Positions 5,567 through 14,537 of a stretch of DNA of 34,126 bases are shown here, piece by piece. Under the pieces are notes generated by a model that worked only from the letters and a program-made list of their open reading frames with translations, did not search any database and was not told the origin of the DNA. The position numbers were made by a program, and so were the translations under genes. The stretch's first letter is position 1. Each line of letters opens with the position of its first letter. The stretch is from a virus. Location of the stretch: the IMG/VR virus record IMGVR_UViG_3300042923_001783, positions 1-34,126 of that record; one strand, given 5' to 3'.

Positions 5567-7361
5567 GTGGCCGGCCTGGCTGAAAAATGCCATCGCCATA
5601 CTGAAACCGCCGGACCTCCTAACCGTAACCGAGTGGTCGGACCGCTACCGGATACTGGATGAAAAAACAGCCGCTGTGCCCGGCAGATGGCAAACCAGCC
5701 GCACACCGTATCTGCAGGAAATCATGGATGCCTTCACCCATCCAGATATCGAGGAGATTATCTTTTGCAAGGCATCCCAGATCGGCGGCACCGAGGCGCT
5801 CCTAAACATTCTGGCCTATACCGTCGCGCAGGACCCCAGCCCGTCCCTTTTGGTTTATCCCACGCTGGAGCTGGCCGAGTTCGCCAGTTCCAACCGCATC
5901 CAGCCTATGGTCACGCTGATACCGGAAACCGCCGTACGATATAACGGCAAAGACAGCAAAACACTGGAGCTGCAGTTTGACGGCATGTACCTGGCTCTGT
6001 CCGGGGCCAACTCGCCGGCGTCGCTGTCATCGCGCCCCATTCGCTTCCTTCTATTAGATGAGGTGGACAAATATCCGGCCAACGCCGGTAAGGAAGCCGA
6101 CCCAATCAGCCTGGCGCGGGAGCGCACCAAGACCTTCCACAACAAAAAAATTGTCTTGATATCCACCCCGACCCTACAGACGGGTGCTATCTGGCAAGCC
6201 TTCGAGAGCGCCGACGAACGGCGCTATTTTTATGTGCCTTGCCCGCACTGTGGCAAACATCAGATATTGAAGATGAGCAACGTCCGCTGGCCCAAGGAAA
6301 TGCGGGACCCGGCCCAGGTCAGGGAGGCGGCGTGGTATGTTTGCGAGCATTGCCAGGAAATCATCCGGGACCATCACAAGCAGGATATGCTGCGCGGCGG
6401 CCGCTGGATATCCGACAACACCACGGGGCGTGTTTCCCGCCGGGTGGCTTTCCACCTTTCCAGCATCTATTCGCCCTGGCTCACCTTCGGCGATATCGCC
6501 GCCGAGTTCCTAAAATCAAAGGCATTTCCTTTTCTTCTCCAAAACTTCGTCAACTCGTGGCTGGCCGAACCCTGGAAAACCGAAGCCAAACGCCACAACT
6601 CTGACCTCATTCTGGCCAGACGCGCTGCCTATCCAAAAGGCAAAGTTCATCAGGACGCCCAATTGCTTGTGGCTGGCGTCGACGTGCAGCTCAACCACTT
6701 TTGGTGGGGCGTGAGAGCGTGGGGACCTGACCTGACCTCATGGCTGGTGGACTACGGGCGCACAGAAACCTGGACGGACCTTGAAAATATCCTGCGGCGT
6801 CCCTATCCGACAAACGAAACCGGCGAAGTCGCCTATATTGCCAAAGCTTGTATCGACTCGGGATATAACACTGACGAGGTGTATAAATTCTGTGCCTACA
6901 ACCAGGATATCTGCGTGCCCACCAAGGGTTCCTCCCGGCCGCTCCGGTCGCGCTATGTACAGACCAAGATTGAAAAGGATATAGCCTTGGGCCTGATCCT
7001 GTACATCTTCGACCCCAACCAGTTTAAGGATTTTATCACCGGTCGGCTGGCTCATGAAATCAATATGCCCGGCGCCTGGATGGTGCCCGAGGATATCGAC
7101 CGGCTGTACGCCGACCAAATCGTGTCCGAACAGCGGATCGAGAAAAAAAGCAAAGCGGGTGTTATCACTTATGAATGGGCGAAGGTCAGCACCCATGCCC
7201 AGAACCATCTTCTCGACGTGGAAGTAAACTGTGCCCTGGCCGCCGAGATTTGCGGCGCCCGGTATTTGCAAAAGCCGGTGATCATCCGGCCCTCGCCGAC
7301 ACAGCCTGCGACAAACGGCAACAAGTGGCTGGGGAATACAAGCAACTGGATGAAACGGTAA
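5493..7361 (+). CDS. Terminase large subunit (lambda gpA family)
   Basis: 622 residues. It packages and cuts concatemeric DNA at the portal. The ATPase motor is visible as the A-like motif CKASQIGGTE (about 92-101) and the Walker B motif LLLDEVDK (about 186-193). A CPHC...CEHC pair (about 250-290) looks like a zinc ribbon. The nuclease domain starts around VAGVDVQ (aspartate near 396). The first ATG at 5493 has GAGGT about 9 bases upstream and lies inside the small-subunit gene; a TTG at 5514 is an alternative start. The GpA type usually goes with cohesive-end packaging, consistent with the gpW-like and lambda-like portal genes that follow. Confidence 0.94.
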   Translation: MGSNKSALTESTLRRAGQRKRTLLEWPAWLKNAIAILKPPDLLTVTEWSDRYRILDEKTAAVPGRWQTSRTPYLQEIMDAFTHPDIEEIIFCKASQIGGTEALLNILAYTVAQDPSPSLLVYPTLELAEFASSNRIQPMVTLIPETAVRYNGKDSKTLELQFDGMYLALSGANSPASLSSRPIRFLLLDEVDKYPANAGKEADPISLARERTKTFHNKKIVLISTPTLQTGAIWQAFESADERRYFYVPCPHCGKHQILKMSNVRWPKEMRDPAQVREAAWYVCEHCQEIIRDHHKQDMLRGGRWISDNTTGRVSRRVAFHLSSIYSPWLTFGDIAAEFLKSKAFPFLLQNFVNSWLAEPWKTEAKRHNSDLILARRAAYPKGKVHQDAQLLVAGVDVQLNHFWWGVRAWGPDLTSWLVDYGRTETWTDLENILRRPYPTNETGEVAYIAKACIDSGYNTDEVYKFCAYNQDICVPTKGSSRPLRSRYVQTKIEKDIALGLILYIFDPNQFKDFITGRLAHEINMPGAWMVPEDIDRLYADQIVSEQRIEKKSKAGVITYEWAKVSTHAQNHLLDVEVNCALAAEICGARYLQKPVIIRPSPTQPATNGNKWLGNTSNWMKR

Positions 7362-7364
7362 GTG

Positions 7365-7395
7365 GGCGGCCTTGCGGTCGTCTTTTATTAATTTT
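7365..7395 (+). terminator. Hairpin with T-rich tail between terminase and head genes
   Basis: GGCGGCC (7365-7371) pairs with GGTCGTC (7376-7382) using two G-U pairs around a TTGC loop, followed by TTTTATTAATTTT. It is probably a partial terminator or pause within the late operon. Confidence 0.5.
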
Positions 7396-7410
7396 AGGAG
7401 GTGAGCGAGT

Positions 7411-7650
7411 ATGAGTATTGTCCGGGAGCTTTTATCACAGGTGGAAACGGCGATAGCCGCTCTGATTACCGGAGCAGAAGAAATGCAAATTAGTGGCCGA
7501 AGATACCGTAAAACGGATATGGAAAAACTTCGGGTTATGCGTAAAAGCCTGCAAGAAGAGCTTTTTTATGAACAATTAGCGGCTGGCGGGGCAACTCGCG
7601 CCTATGCGGCCTGGCCACTACGCAAAGGAGGGATTCCATCTTGGGATTAG
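7411..7650 (+). CDS. Head-tail joining protein, gpW/DUF6148-like
   Basis: 79 residues, helix-rich, with the mid-protein ISGRRYRKTDMEKL pattern typical of gpW-like proteins that sit between terminase and portal genes (commonly annotated DUF6148 in Firmicutes prophages). It would fill the connector below the portal after packaging. TAGGAGGTGAG precedes the ATG. It overlaps the portal start by 10 bases. The name rests on size, position and pattern, not on catalytic residues. Confidence 0.75.
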   Translation: MSIVRELLSQVETAIAALITGAEEMQISGRRYRKTDMEKLRVMRKSLQEELFYEQLAAGGATRAYAAWPLRKGGIPSWD

Positions 7651-9164
7651 GCCAATCGATTGACCGATTCGTAGGCTGGATTTCTCCAAAAGCGGCCTTT
7701 GAGCGCCAAGCGTATCGTGAGGCACTAGACATTAAGCAGCAACAGCAGGAAATGCGACGGAACTACGATGCTGGGGCTTTGGGCCGCTTCAACAGCCGGG
7801 CCAATGCGGCCTGGGGCAGCGGTGAGCTGGTTGACAAGCCCTATCGCCAGCGGATTCTTCTAACTGCCCGCGATTTGGAGCGCAACAACGATATCGCCAA
7901 ATCCATTATTAATCCGTTTGAGCGCAATGTCGTTGGCCTTGGCATTAACGTCCAGGCTAAAACCGATAACGATGCCCTGAACCAGGAACTCGAAGAAGTA
8001 TGGACCGAATGGTGCGAGCAACAGAATTGCGACGTGATGGGTCAGCTAACCTTTACGGAAATGGAGCGAATGAATCTCAGGCGCATGATCGTCGACGGGG
8101 ATATCGTCGCGGTCAAAATCCATGACCCGAACGCTCCGTTCATTCCGTTTCGCCTGCAGCTAATTGAGGCGGATATGTTTGACACCACCCTGTTTGAGAA
8201 TAGTGAGAACGGCAACCGGATTTATTCGGGCGTGGAGGTGGATGCCATACTGCGACCGGTGGCCTACTGGTTTCAGCAGTCGACGCTGGACCATTATTCT
8301 TACAACCTCCAGTCGCTTAGAATTCCGGCCAATCAGGTGCTGCACCTGTTTACCAAACAGCGGGTTACCCAGGTGCGCGGCATGTCGCTACTGGCGTCCA
8401 GCATTGAAGCCATTCAGGACATTGGCGACTACCTGGAGGCCGAGCGGGTTAAGGCGCGGATCTCCGCCTGTTTTGCCGCCTATGTCGAGACTACGCCCCA
8501 GGGAATCGCCGGCCGGCTCGGCCAGATGCCGCAGGATCACCAAAAGCATCGCCGGAATTACCTGGAGCCGGGTATCATCGAATACCTGCTGCCCGGCGAG
8601 AAAATGGATGTGGCCAGCCCTTCAGGGATTAACAGCAACACCCGCGATTTCGTCCAGACCAATTACCGTATTTCGTCGGCCGGCCAGGGACTGAGCTATG
8701 AAGCGACCAGCCGCGACGTATCGCAAGTTAACTATTCGTCCGCCCGGCACAGCGCCCTGGAGGATCGCCGGACGTATCAGCCGGTGCAGCAGTGGCTGAT
8801 CAATCATTTCAACCGAGCTGTCTATAAAGAGGTCGTTACCGCCGCCGTATTGTGCGGCCGGCTGAAGATCCCGGACTTCTTTACCAACCAGCGGAAATAC
8901 CTGAAGCACAAGTGGCTGCCACCAGGCTGGGATTGGGTCGATCCCTTGAAAGATGTGCAAGCCAGTAAATTAGAGTATGCGATGGGACTGACAACGCTGG
9001 AACAGCTTTGCGCCGAACAAGGCAAGGATTACAAGGATATCATCGAGCAGCAAGCCAGGGAACGGGTGCTCTTAAAAGAAAAGGGGATTAACATTGATGC
9101 CGCCACCGGCGTGGTGAAAGTCACCGAAAAGGAGGAAGACAATGGCGAACAAGACAGGGAATAA
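7641..9164 (+). CDS. Portal protein (lambda gpB family)
   Basis: 507 residues. It forms the twelve-fold ring at one capsid vertex through which DNA enters and leaves. Recognisable features are the N-terminal region with NSRANAAWGSGELVDKPY and the ARDLERNNDIAKSII helix, and the central LIEADMFD and QVLHLFTKQRVTQVRGMSLL segments characteristic of the family. The start is TTG at 7641, 8 bases behind AAAGGAGGG; no ATG with a ribosome binding site is available. The end overlaps the protease-capsid gene by 23 bases. The acidic, lysine-rich C-terminus is normal for the family. Confidence 0.93.
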   Translation: MGLGQSIDRFVGWISPKAAFERQAYREALDIKQQQQEMRRNYDAGALGRFNSRANAAWGSGELVDKPYRQRILLTARDLERNNDIAKSIINPFERNVVGLGINVQAKTDNDALNQELEEVWTEWCEQQNCDVMGQLTFTEMERMNLRRMIVDGDIVAVKIHDPNAPFIPFRLQLIEADMFDTTLFENSENGNRIYSGVEVDAILRPVAYWFQQSTLDHYSYNLQSLRIPANQVLHLFTKQRVTQVRGMSLLASSIEAIQDIGDYLEAERVKARISACFAAYVETTPQGIAGRLGQMPQDHQKHRRNYLEPGIIEYLLPGEKMDVASPSGINSNTRDFVQTNYRISSAGQGLSYEATSRDVSQVNYSSARHSALEDRRTYQPVQQWLINHFNRAVYKEVVTAAVLCGRLKIPDFFTNQRKYLKHKWLPPGWDWVDPLKDVQASKLEYAMGLTTLEQLCAEQGKDYKDIIEQQARERVLLKEKGINIDAATGVVKVTEKEEDNGEQDRE

Positions 9165-11451
9165 GAAACGGAGCAGGATGGACAAGACGTTTTACCGTGA
9201 GGCGGTGATTGAACCGGCCGGTATCGACACCGAAAATCGGATTGTACCGGTATCCTTCTCCAGCGACCAGCCGGTACAGCGTTACTGGTGGGATGGGGAG
9301 GATTACAACGAAATACTGGGGCACGCCAAGGGCAACGCTGATTTAACTCGTTTGCGAGATATCGGTGTTGCCTTATTTAATCATAATTCCGATCGGCCCA
9401 TCGGAAAAGTGCTTACCCCGATGATTGACAGCAAAGCCATGAGAGGTACGGCGGCGATCCAGTTTGATACGGATGATGCCAGCGATGTCATTTATCAAAA
9501 GGTCTTAAATGGCACTTTGAAAGGGGTGTCGGTGGGTTACCGGGTGACAGACTGGGAGACAGTGAGGGCCGGGGAAACTTCAGCAGATGGCCTGTATGAA
9601 GGCCCCTGCGAAATCGCCCGTAACTGGGAGCCATTTGAGATCAGCATCGTGAGTGTGCCGGCGGATGCCACTGTGGGAGTCAGTCGTAGTATGGACGACC
9701 TTCAGCAACTGATTCAAAAAGCGGTCGCTGCTGCCCTTAAACAGCGGAAAAAGGCGCTGGATCCGTCTCAACCGGACGATGACCAGGATGAAGAACGGGA
9801 CGAGGATCAGGACGAAGAACGGGACGAGGATGGTGATGAAGAACGAGACGAGGAGGATCGGGATGACGCTGAGGAGCGGAGCGAAGAGGAAGATCGGGAT
9901 GGAGACGAGGGCCGGGATGAAGGCAAGAATCTGGATGAAGAGGATGAAACCAGGGAAAACACGGATGATCTGTACCCGGAGTGCGATTACTCAGAAGACA
10001 GGATGTGCAGCCGAGGGGAATGCCCGGTGGATGGCGGTAACCGTTGTTGTCTAAATTGCGAGGAACAAGGAACGTGTGAAGACGCGTGCCAACCGAAAAT
10101 GGAGGTAATGAGAAGTATGAAAAAAAATAACGCTGGACACTCCCCTGCCGCTTTGGATGTAGCGCGTAAGCAAGTCGCCAGGGAGGAGAGGGCGCGGGTT
10201 ATGGAAATCCGTGCCATGTTCCGTTCGTTCCAAGATCAAACTGGACTGAAAGAAGATACTTTCATTGATGCTGGTGTAAGTGTAGAAAAGGTGCGAAAGG
10301 CTATTATGGAGGATATTGCCAAACGCAAAGCAGCGCCTGTAGTTCAGTCGCCTGAAATTCAGTTTATCGCCGATGACGAGGATAAATTCCGTGCTGCGGC
10401 GGCAGATGCTCTGGCGTGGCGGTCGGGACTGAAACTTGCTAACCCGGCGCGGGGGTTTGAAGCACTCCGCAGTGTGAATATGGTGGATTTGGGACGAATT
10501 GTTTATGAACGCAGCAACAACAAACGGTTTAATTCCTTCGATCGAGATTTGCTGGTCCGTGAAATGGTGCAGTCCTCGACGTTTTCCTACATCCTGCAAA
10601 ATGTAGCCGATAAAGCCATGCAGAATGCCTATCAGATGGCGGCAGTCACCTACCCGGCCTGGACCAAACATGGCGTTTTGAATGACTATAAGCCGGCGCT
10701 CCGGGCGCATCTGTCCGAAGTTCCCCTTTTGGATAATGTCAGCAAAGGCTCAGAATACAAGCTCATCACGTTGACCGACGCTGGCGAGTGGATTCAGCTC
10801 TCGAAACGTGGCAATCTATTTTCCATTACCCGCGAGGATATCTTAAACGACGATATGCACGCCTTGGTGGATTTCCCGGCCCGCTGGGCCAGTGCCGCCC
10901 GGATGACCATCAATCAGGATGTGTATCAGACGCTTACGGCCAACCCCAAAATGGGCTTTGATAATACACCTTTGTTTGACCCGGCGCACAACAATGTGGC
11001 TACCGCACTAAAAAAAGCGCCATCCAAGGACTCGCTGCAAGCCGCCATCCAGGCCATGATGCTGCAGACCGGCCTGAAAACGGCGACGCCCTTAAATATC
11101 CGCCCGAAATTTCTCTTAACGCCGGTGGCCTTGATGTTCGGCGCCAAGCAACTGGTACAGTCCGCCGCCGATCCCACAGCGCCGAATGCCGGGGCAGTCA
11201 ACGTCCTGCAGGACATTGTGACTTTGGTTACCGATCCGCTCCTGGATGTGGCGAATAACTCGGCTTGGTATTTGGCTGCCGACCCAGCGGTTACCGACAC
11301 CATTGAAGTGGCCTTCCTCAATGGACAGGACACGCCCTATATCGAACAGCAAAATGGCTTTAACGTGGATGGCGTTACCTTCAAAATCCGCATTGAATAT
11401 GGCGTAAAGGCGCTTGATTGGCGTGGATTGTATCTCAACCCAGGCAAATAA
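9142..11451 (+). CDS. Prohead protease / major capsid protein fusion
   Basis: 769 residues in one frame. Residues 1-200 are an HK97-type (S78) prohead protease with FNHNSDRPIGKV (His81), LKGVSVGY (Ser130) and PFEISIVSVPAD. About residues 212-280 are a very acidic, repetitive linker rich in D, E and R. About 281-320 hold eight cysteines in a C-x7-C-x3-C-x7-CC-x2-C-x5-C-x3-C-like array. From about 326 on lies the capsid subunit, with ITREDILNDD, NTPLFDPAHNN and the C-terminal IEYGVKALDWRGLYLNPG typical of the family. The linker probably acts as built-in scaffold that the protease removes. An internal ribosome binding site and ATG at 10117 would yield capsid alone. Such fusions are known in Firmicutes phages; the cysteine array is unusual. 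Confidence 0.92.
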   Translation: MANKTGNKKRSRMDKTFYREAVIEPAGIDTENRIVPVSFSSDQPVQRYWWDGEDYNEILGHAKGNADLTRLRDIGVALFNHNSDRPIGKVLTPMIDSKAMRGTAAIQFDTDDASDVIYQKVLNGTLKGVSVGYRVTDWETVRAGETSADGLYEGPCEIARNWEPFEISIVSVPADATVGVSRSMDDLQQLIQKAVAAALKQRKKALDPSQPDDDQDEERDEDQDEERDEDGDEERDEEDRDDAEERSEEEDRDGDEGRDEGKNLDEEDETRENTDDLYPECDYSEDRMCSRGECPVDGGNRCCLNCEEQGTCEDACQPKMEVMRSMKKNNAGHSPAALDVARKQVAREERARVMEIRAMFRSFQDQTGLKEDTFIDAGVSVEKVRKAIMEDIAKRKAAPVVQSPEIQFIADDEDKFRAAAADALAWRSGLKLANPARGFEALRSVNMVDLGRIVYERSNNKRFNSFDRDLLVREMVQSSTFSYILQNVADKAMQNAYQMAAVTYPAWTKHGVLNDYKPALRAHLSEVPLLDNVSKGSEYKLITLTDAGEWIQLSKRGNLFSITREDILNDDMHALVDFPARWASAARMTINQDVYQTLTANPKMGFDNTPLFDPAHNNVATALKKAPSKDSLQAAIQAMMLQTGLKTATPLNIRPKFLLTPVALMFGAKQLVQSAADPTAPNAGAVNVLQDIVTLVTDPLLDVANNSAWYLAADPAVTDTIEVAFLNGQDTPYIEQQNGFNVDGVTFKIRIEYGVKALDWRGLYLNPGK
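9776..9965 (+). repeat. Low-complexity acidic coding repeat in the protease-capsid linker
   Basis: The short unit GA(A/C)GAACGGGACGAGGAT recurs in tandem with variation, giving repeated D-E-E-R-D-E-D peptide units. Such tracts can change length by slippage, in steps that keep the frame. Confidence 0.7.
10101..10119 (+). promoter_or_regulatory. Internal ribosome binding site and in-frame start for a stand-alone capsid protein
   Basis: GGAGGT at 10101-10106 lies 10 bases before an in-frame ATG at 10117 (reading MKKNNAGHSP), exactly at the junction of the cysteine-rich linker and the capsid domain. Starting here gives a 444-residue capsid subunit without protease. A second in-frame ATG at 10108 is too close to the site. 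Confidence 0.65.
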
Positions 11452-11490
11452 GGATTACTCAATTTTAATGAAAAGTGAGGTAATGCATAC

Positions 11491-11832
11491 ATGATTCCGC
11501 AATTTGTCTTTGTTCAGCAAGGCGATATCCTTGATTTCACGAACACCACCGAAAACTCCATCCGTCCCGGCGATCCGGTTGTTACAGCCAGCGCCTTCGG
11601 CGTTGCCACCGGCGACGGGATTGCGCCGGGCGCAACCGGTCCGGTCGTCGTGCGGGGTGTTTTCCTGGGGCCGGCCAATCCAGCGGTCGCGTATGGCCAG
11701 GGCGACAAGCTGTACTGGGACCCGGCCAATCACTGGCTCACCAATAACGCGACCGACACCGTCTACGCCGGTTATGCCGTGCAGGCCAAAAGTACCGGCA
11801 CCGGCAGCGGCTATGTAAAGCTGCATTTCTAA
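11491..11832 (+). CDS. Capsid decoration/cement protein (DUF2190-like)
   Basis: 113 residues of nearly all beta structure, with the DUF2190 pattern: V-x-x-GDILDFTNTT near the start, RPGDPVV, a GDGIAPGATGPVVVRGVF strand pair and GDKLYWD. These proteins bind the outside of the expanded shell and stabilise it. It follows the capsid gene directly (GTGAGGTAATGCATAC before the ATG) and is followed by a small hairpin terminator, so its dose may be set separately from the genes downstream. Confidence 0.85.
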   Translation: MIPQFVFVQQGDILDFTNTTENSIRPGDPVVTASAFGVATGDGIAPGATGPVVVRGVFLGPANPAVAYGQGDKLYWDPANHWLTNNATDTVYAGYAVQAKSTGTGSGYVKLHF

Positions 11833-11836
11833 CAGT

Positions 11837-11866
11837 AAAAGGGACTTTTTAGCCCTTTATTCTTTA
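11837..11866 (+). terminator. Small hairpin after the decoration gene
   Basis: AAAAGGG (11837-11843) and the following CT pair with AG-CCCTTT (11851-11858) around TTTT, followed by a T-rich stretch. It is likely a partial terminator that lets high capsid and decoration output fall off before the connector genes. Confidence 0.5.
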
Positions 11867-11880
11867 TCAGGAGGCGACCT

Positions 11881-12168
11881 ATGGCCGTTTATGAATACAG
11901 TGTTTTGACAAGCCGGACGCCGCTCAAAAAAATGATCACGGCAACCATTACCGGCACGCTGGAGGATACGCTGGTTTTTTCGCGGGCCATGACGCGGTTT
12001 GTGGCCCAAAATACCGGCACAGCGCCCATCACCTTTAGGATTAACGGCAACCCGGACCTGACAGAGACCTTAGCGGCGGGAGAAAAAATAGACGATGAAT
12101 TCCCGGAGTTTGATCATGTGATCCTAAGCGGCACAGTCGGTTCGGCCTATAAAGTGAGGGTGGGGTAA
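11881..12168 (+). CDS. Hypothetical head protein, 95 residues
   Basis: Small beta-rich protein (TATITGTLEDTLVFSRAMTRFVAQNTG at the core) with a strong GGAGGCGACCT site. It lies between the decoration and head-tail joining genes and abuts the next ATG with no gap. I do not recognise a family; position suggests a head accessory or a second decoration/fibre-like protein. It has no cysteines, signal or membrane segment. Confidence 0.65.
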   Translation: MAVYEYSVLTSRTPLKKMITATITGTLEDTLVFSRAMTRFVAQNTGTAPITFRINGNPDLTETLAAGEKIDDEFPEFDHVILSGTVGSAYKVRVG

Positions 12169-12489
12169 ATGTCAATTAAAGATCAAATCGCCAGGGACAA
12201 TGCCATCTTTTTGGATCTGGATGCCTTTGCCGAACTCATCCGCTATAACGGCAGACAAATTCCGGCGGTCGTTGTTCTGGGGGATTCAGCTATGCGCGGC
12301 AACACCTTTGAAACCAAAGGAAGCTCTGCCGTGGCGACGCTTCAGATCGCGGCAAGCGATGTGCCCAGTCCCGATACCGGCGATCAAGTTGTCTATCAGT
12401 CGGCTACCTGGGAGGTTACGCATATCCTGGAATCCGACAGCGCCATGCACCTGTTGCAAATGATTTGTGAAGCGAGCCCCTGGTCATGA
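12169..12489 (+). CDS. Head-tail joining protein (gpFII-like position)
   Basis: 106 residues. The middle is a beta-rich domain (IPAVVVLGDS, then VATLQIAASDVPSPDTGDQVVYQSATWEVTHI), which fits the small beta-barrel head-tail connector proteins of the lambda FII / Gifsy-2 type. It would bind the portal-gpW complex and receive the tail. It starts right after the previous stop and overlaps the next gene by 4 bases (ATGA type). The role is inferred from fold pattern and position. Confidence 0.68.
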   Translation: MSIKDQIARDNAIFLDLDAFAELIRYNGRQIPAVVVLGDSAMRGNTFETKGSSAVATLQIAASDVPSPDTGDQVVYQSATWEVTHILESDSAMHLLQMICEASPWS

Positions 12490-13070
12490 TCCAGGCCGAC
12501 TTGCTGATTATCGACGGGGCGACGCCTTGGCTGGAGTACATGGCGACAACTAAGCCGGACTGGATGCGAAAATCCTTAAAATCCTTCGGTTGGTATTCCC
12601 AGCAGCAAATCAAGGCCGGCATCAAGAGCAGCGCGCCCGGCGGCCGAGGATATGTCGAATTTATGCCACCGGACATGCGGGCCAAGCTGGAAGCTGTGTT
12701 TGGGAACCGTCCCAAGAAACGTTACGGCCCGCTCGGAAAACTCGTTAATGCCGTGGGCTATGAGTATGACACAGCCAAAAACTTAGTTCGTGTTGGCTGG
12801 CTGTCTGCTTCCGCCGTAAAGCTGGGGGAAAAAATCGAGCAAGGGTATACAAAGGCCGTCACCGATAAGATGCGCAAATACTTCTGGGCCGCCGGCGTGT
12901 CGCTGTCTGCCAAGAGCGAGATCAACGTTGCTGCCCGGCACACCTTCGGGCCGATGCAGGCTATGTTGGCTCCTAAAGCGTCCGCCTATATCGAGGACAA
13001 AATCCTGGAATATGCCAAAGCCGGAGCTCCGGCAGCGTGTACGAAAAACAAAAAATACCGGGTGAGATAA
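12486..13070 (+). CDS. Minor tail protein (gpZ/tail-completion-like)
   Basis: 194 residues, mostly helical and basic, in the place where lambda-like phages code for gpZ, needed to join or complete tails. Visible are a helix SLKSFGWYSQQQIKAGI and a C-terminal NVAARHTFGPMQAMLAP-x-AS stretch. No catalytic motif is present. It is translationally coupled to the preceding gene and followed 2 bases later by the tail-terminator-like gene. The name is positional; the family identity is uncertain. Confidence 0.6.
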   Translation: MIQADLLIIDGATPWLEYMATTKPDWMRKSLKSFGWYSQQQIKAGIKSSAPGGRGYVEFMPPDMRAKLEAVFGNRPKKRYGPLGKLVNAVGYEYDTAKNLVRVGWLSASAVKLGEKIEQGYTKAVTDKMRKYFWAAGVSLSAKSEINVAARHTFGPMQAMLAPKASAYIEDKILEYAKAGAPAACTKNKKYRVR

Positions 13071-13072
13071 CC

Positions 13073-13549
13073 ATGTTTTCAACAATTCCCATTACTGTCT
13101 TTATTCGGAAATGGCGGGACGCTATCGCCAGTAGCGCCGCCATTTCCGCTTTTTGTATGCAAAAGTATAACAAACCGTTGTCCCTTTACGTGGGGATTGA
13201 CGGCAAAAAGCCGCCTACGGATAAGAATTGCCCGCTGGTTATTGTCTTTCCCGGCGGGAAAGTGGAGGGCGGCGGTGAGGAGGAATGCCGCTATACCGGA
13301 AGCATCGGCTGGTCCATCATCCAGCCCAACATCACAAATCAGGACGGAATCACCGAAAATACCGGCTTATATGAGGCGGACGAGCTGGGCCAGCTCATTC
13401 TGGCGACCATCGCTGAAATCAACCCGTCCTACCCGGTGACGCGGCTGGACTATTCTTTTGAATCGAACGACTTCTTTCCCCAGTTTCCTGGACGGATGGA
13501 CATTACCATCCAGGTTCCAGTATTGATGGGGACGCACATTACCTACTAG
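13073..13549 (+). CDS. Tail terminator-like protein (gpU position)
   Basis: 158 residues. The start at 13073 is preferred (GGGTGAGATAACC before ATG); an upstream in-frame GTG lies inside the previous gene. The middle has CPLVIVFPGGKVEGGGEEECRYTG and the end has GRMDITIQVPVLMG, an alpha-beta pattern as in proteins that cap the tail tube and stop its growth at the right length. It sits directly before the tail tube gene, as U does before V in lambda. Functional call by position and fold look. Confidence 0.65.
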   Translation: MFSTIPITVFIRKWRDAIASSAAISAFCMQKYNKPLSLYVGIDGKKPPTDKNCPLVIVFPGGKVEGGGEEECRYTGSIGWSIIQPNITNQDGITENTGLYEADELGQLILATIAEINPSYPVTRLDYSFESNDFFPQFPGRMDITIQVPVLMGTHITY

Positions 13550-13566
13550 AGAGGGGGGAATGAACG

Positions 13567-14523
13567 ATGGTTCAAGCCCAAGGTTACCGAGGGCGGCTGG
13601 CGCTAGCGTATGAAACGGCCTATGGCGTCACACCGACCAGCCCCAGCGGTTTTATTTTGCCGATAACCAGTTCCAAAATCGCGGCCAAGCAGTCGCTGAT
13701 TGAGGATAAAACCATCCGGGGCGTGCGCGATGTGGCTCCGCCGGGGCTGGGCAATATTGATGTTCAGGGGCCGGTCGTGGTGCCGGTCGATGAAATCAAC
13801 ATTGGGTATTGGCTGAAAGGATTATTTGGCAGCCCGGACACAACCGATAGTGGTACAGCGCCTTATACGCACACCTTTAAGCCGGGCTTTACTCAGCCGA
13901 GCATGTGTCTGGAGCAGCAGTTCCCGGATATTGGGCAATATTTTTTATACAACGGCTGCAAAGTGTCCAAGTTCAGCACTTCTTTTGAGGTGAGCAACCA
14001 GGACCTGCAGGCGACCGTCGATATCATGGGCGGCAAAGAGACGCTGAGAGCAGCGTCTTTTTTAGTTGAACCCGCCATACGGCCCATGACGAAATTCGGG
14101 GCTTTCATGGCATCGGTTTTAGACGACGGGCAGCTTTTAGCCAATGTGACCAAGGTGGAGCTGACCATCGATACCGGACTTGATGGCAGCGTCTATACGC
14201 TGGGCGGCGGCGGCTTTCGCGGTTCGCTGCCGGAGGGAATGCTGGCCGTCACCGGCACGGTAACGGCCATTTTTGATTCGATGGCGCTCCTAAATAAAGC
14301 GGTCGCCGGGGCGACTTCGTCTATTGAACTCAATCTCAGCAATCCCCTGAGCGGCAGCAGCCTGAGCATTTTGCTGCCGGAGATTATTTATGAAAGAACT
14401 TCGCCCGGCATTGACGGACCCAAGGGAGTTTCCATTTCCCTGCCGTTCCGGGCGTTCTACAACACCAACGCCAGCGGCGTGTCCATTGTGGCCACGCTGA
14501 TCAACGCAGAACCAACCTATTAA
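13567..14523 (+). CDS. Major tail tube protein
   Basis: 318 residues. The N-terminal GYRGRLALAYETAYGVTP segment and the repeated beta-strand pattern (PVVVPVDEINIGYWLKGLFG, TFKPGFTQPSMCLEQQFP, KFSTSFEVSNQDLQATVDIMG) fit the tail tube family of Firmicutes siphoviruses. It polymerises around the tape measure to make the tail. AGAGAGGGGGGAATGAACG precedes the ATG. It is followed by the tail assembly chaperone pair, the standard order. Confidence 0.87.
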   Translation: MVQAQGYRGRLALAYETAYGVTPTSPSGFILPITSSKIAAKQSLIEDKTIRGVRDVAPPGLGNIDVQGPVVVPVDEINIGYWLKGLFGSPDTTDSGTAPYTHTFKPGFTQPSMCLEQQFPDIGQYFLYNGCKVSKFSTSFEVSNQDLQATVDIMGGKETLRAASFLVEPAIRPMTKFGAFMASVLDDGQLLANVTKVELTIDTGLDGSVYTLGGGGFRGSLPEGMLAVTGTVTAIFDSMALLNKAVAGATSSIELNLSNPLSGSSLSILLPEIIYERTSPGIDGPKGVSISLPFRAFYNTNASGVSIVATLINAEPTY

Positions 14524-14537
14524 GGAGGAAGTATGTT

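Noticed and set aside
9776-9965. CRISPR-like or tandem repeat array
   Set aside because: The repeats are short, irregular and in frame in a coding region that makes an acidic linker; no spacers are present. No CRISPR array or tRNA gene was seen anywhere in the window.
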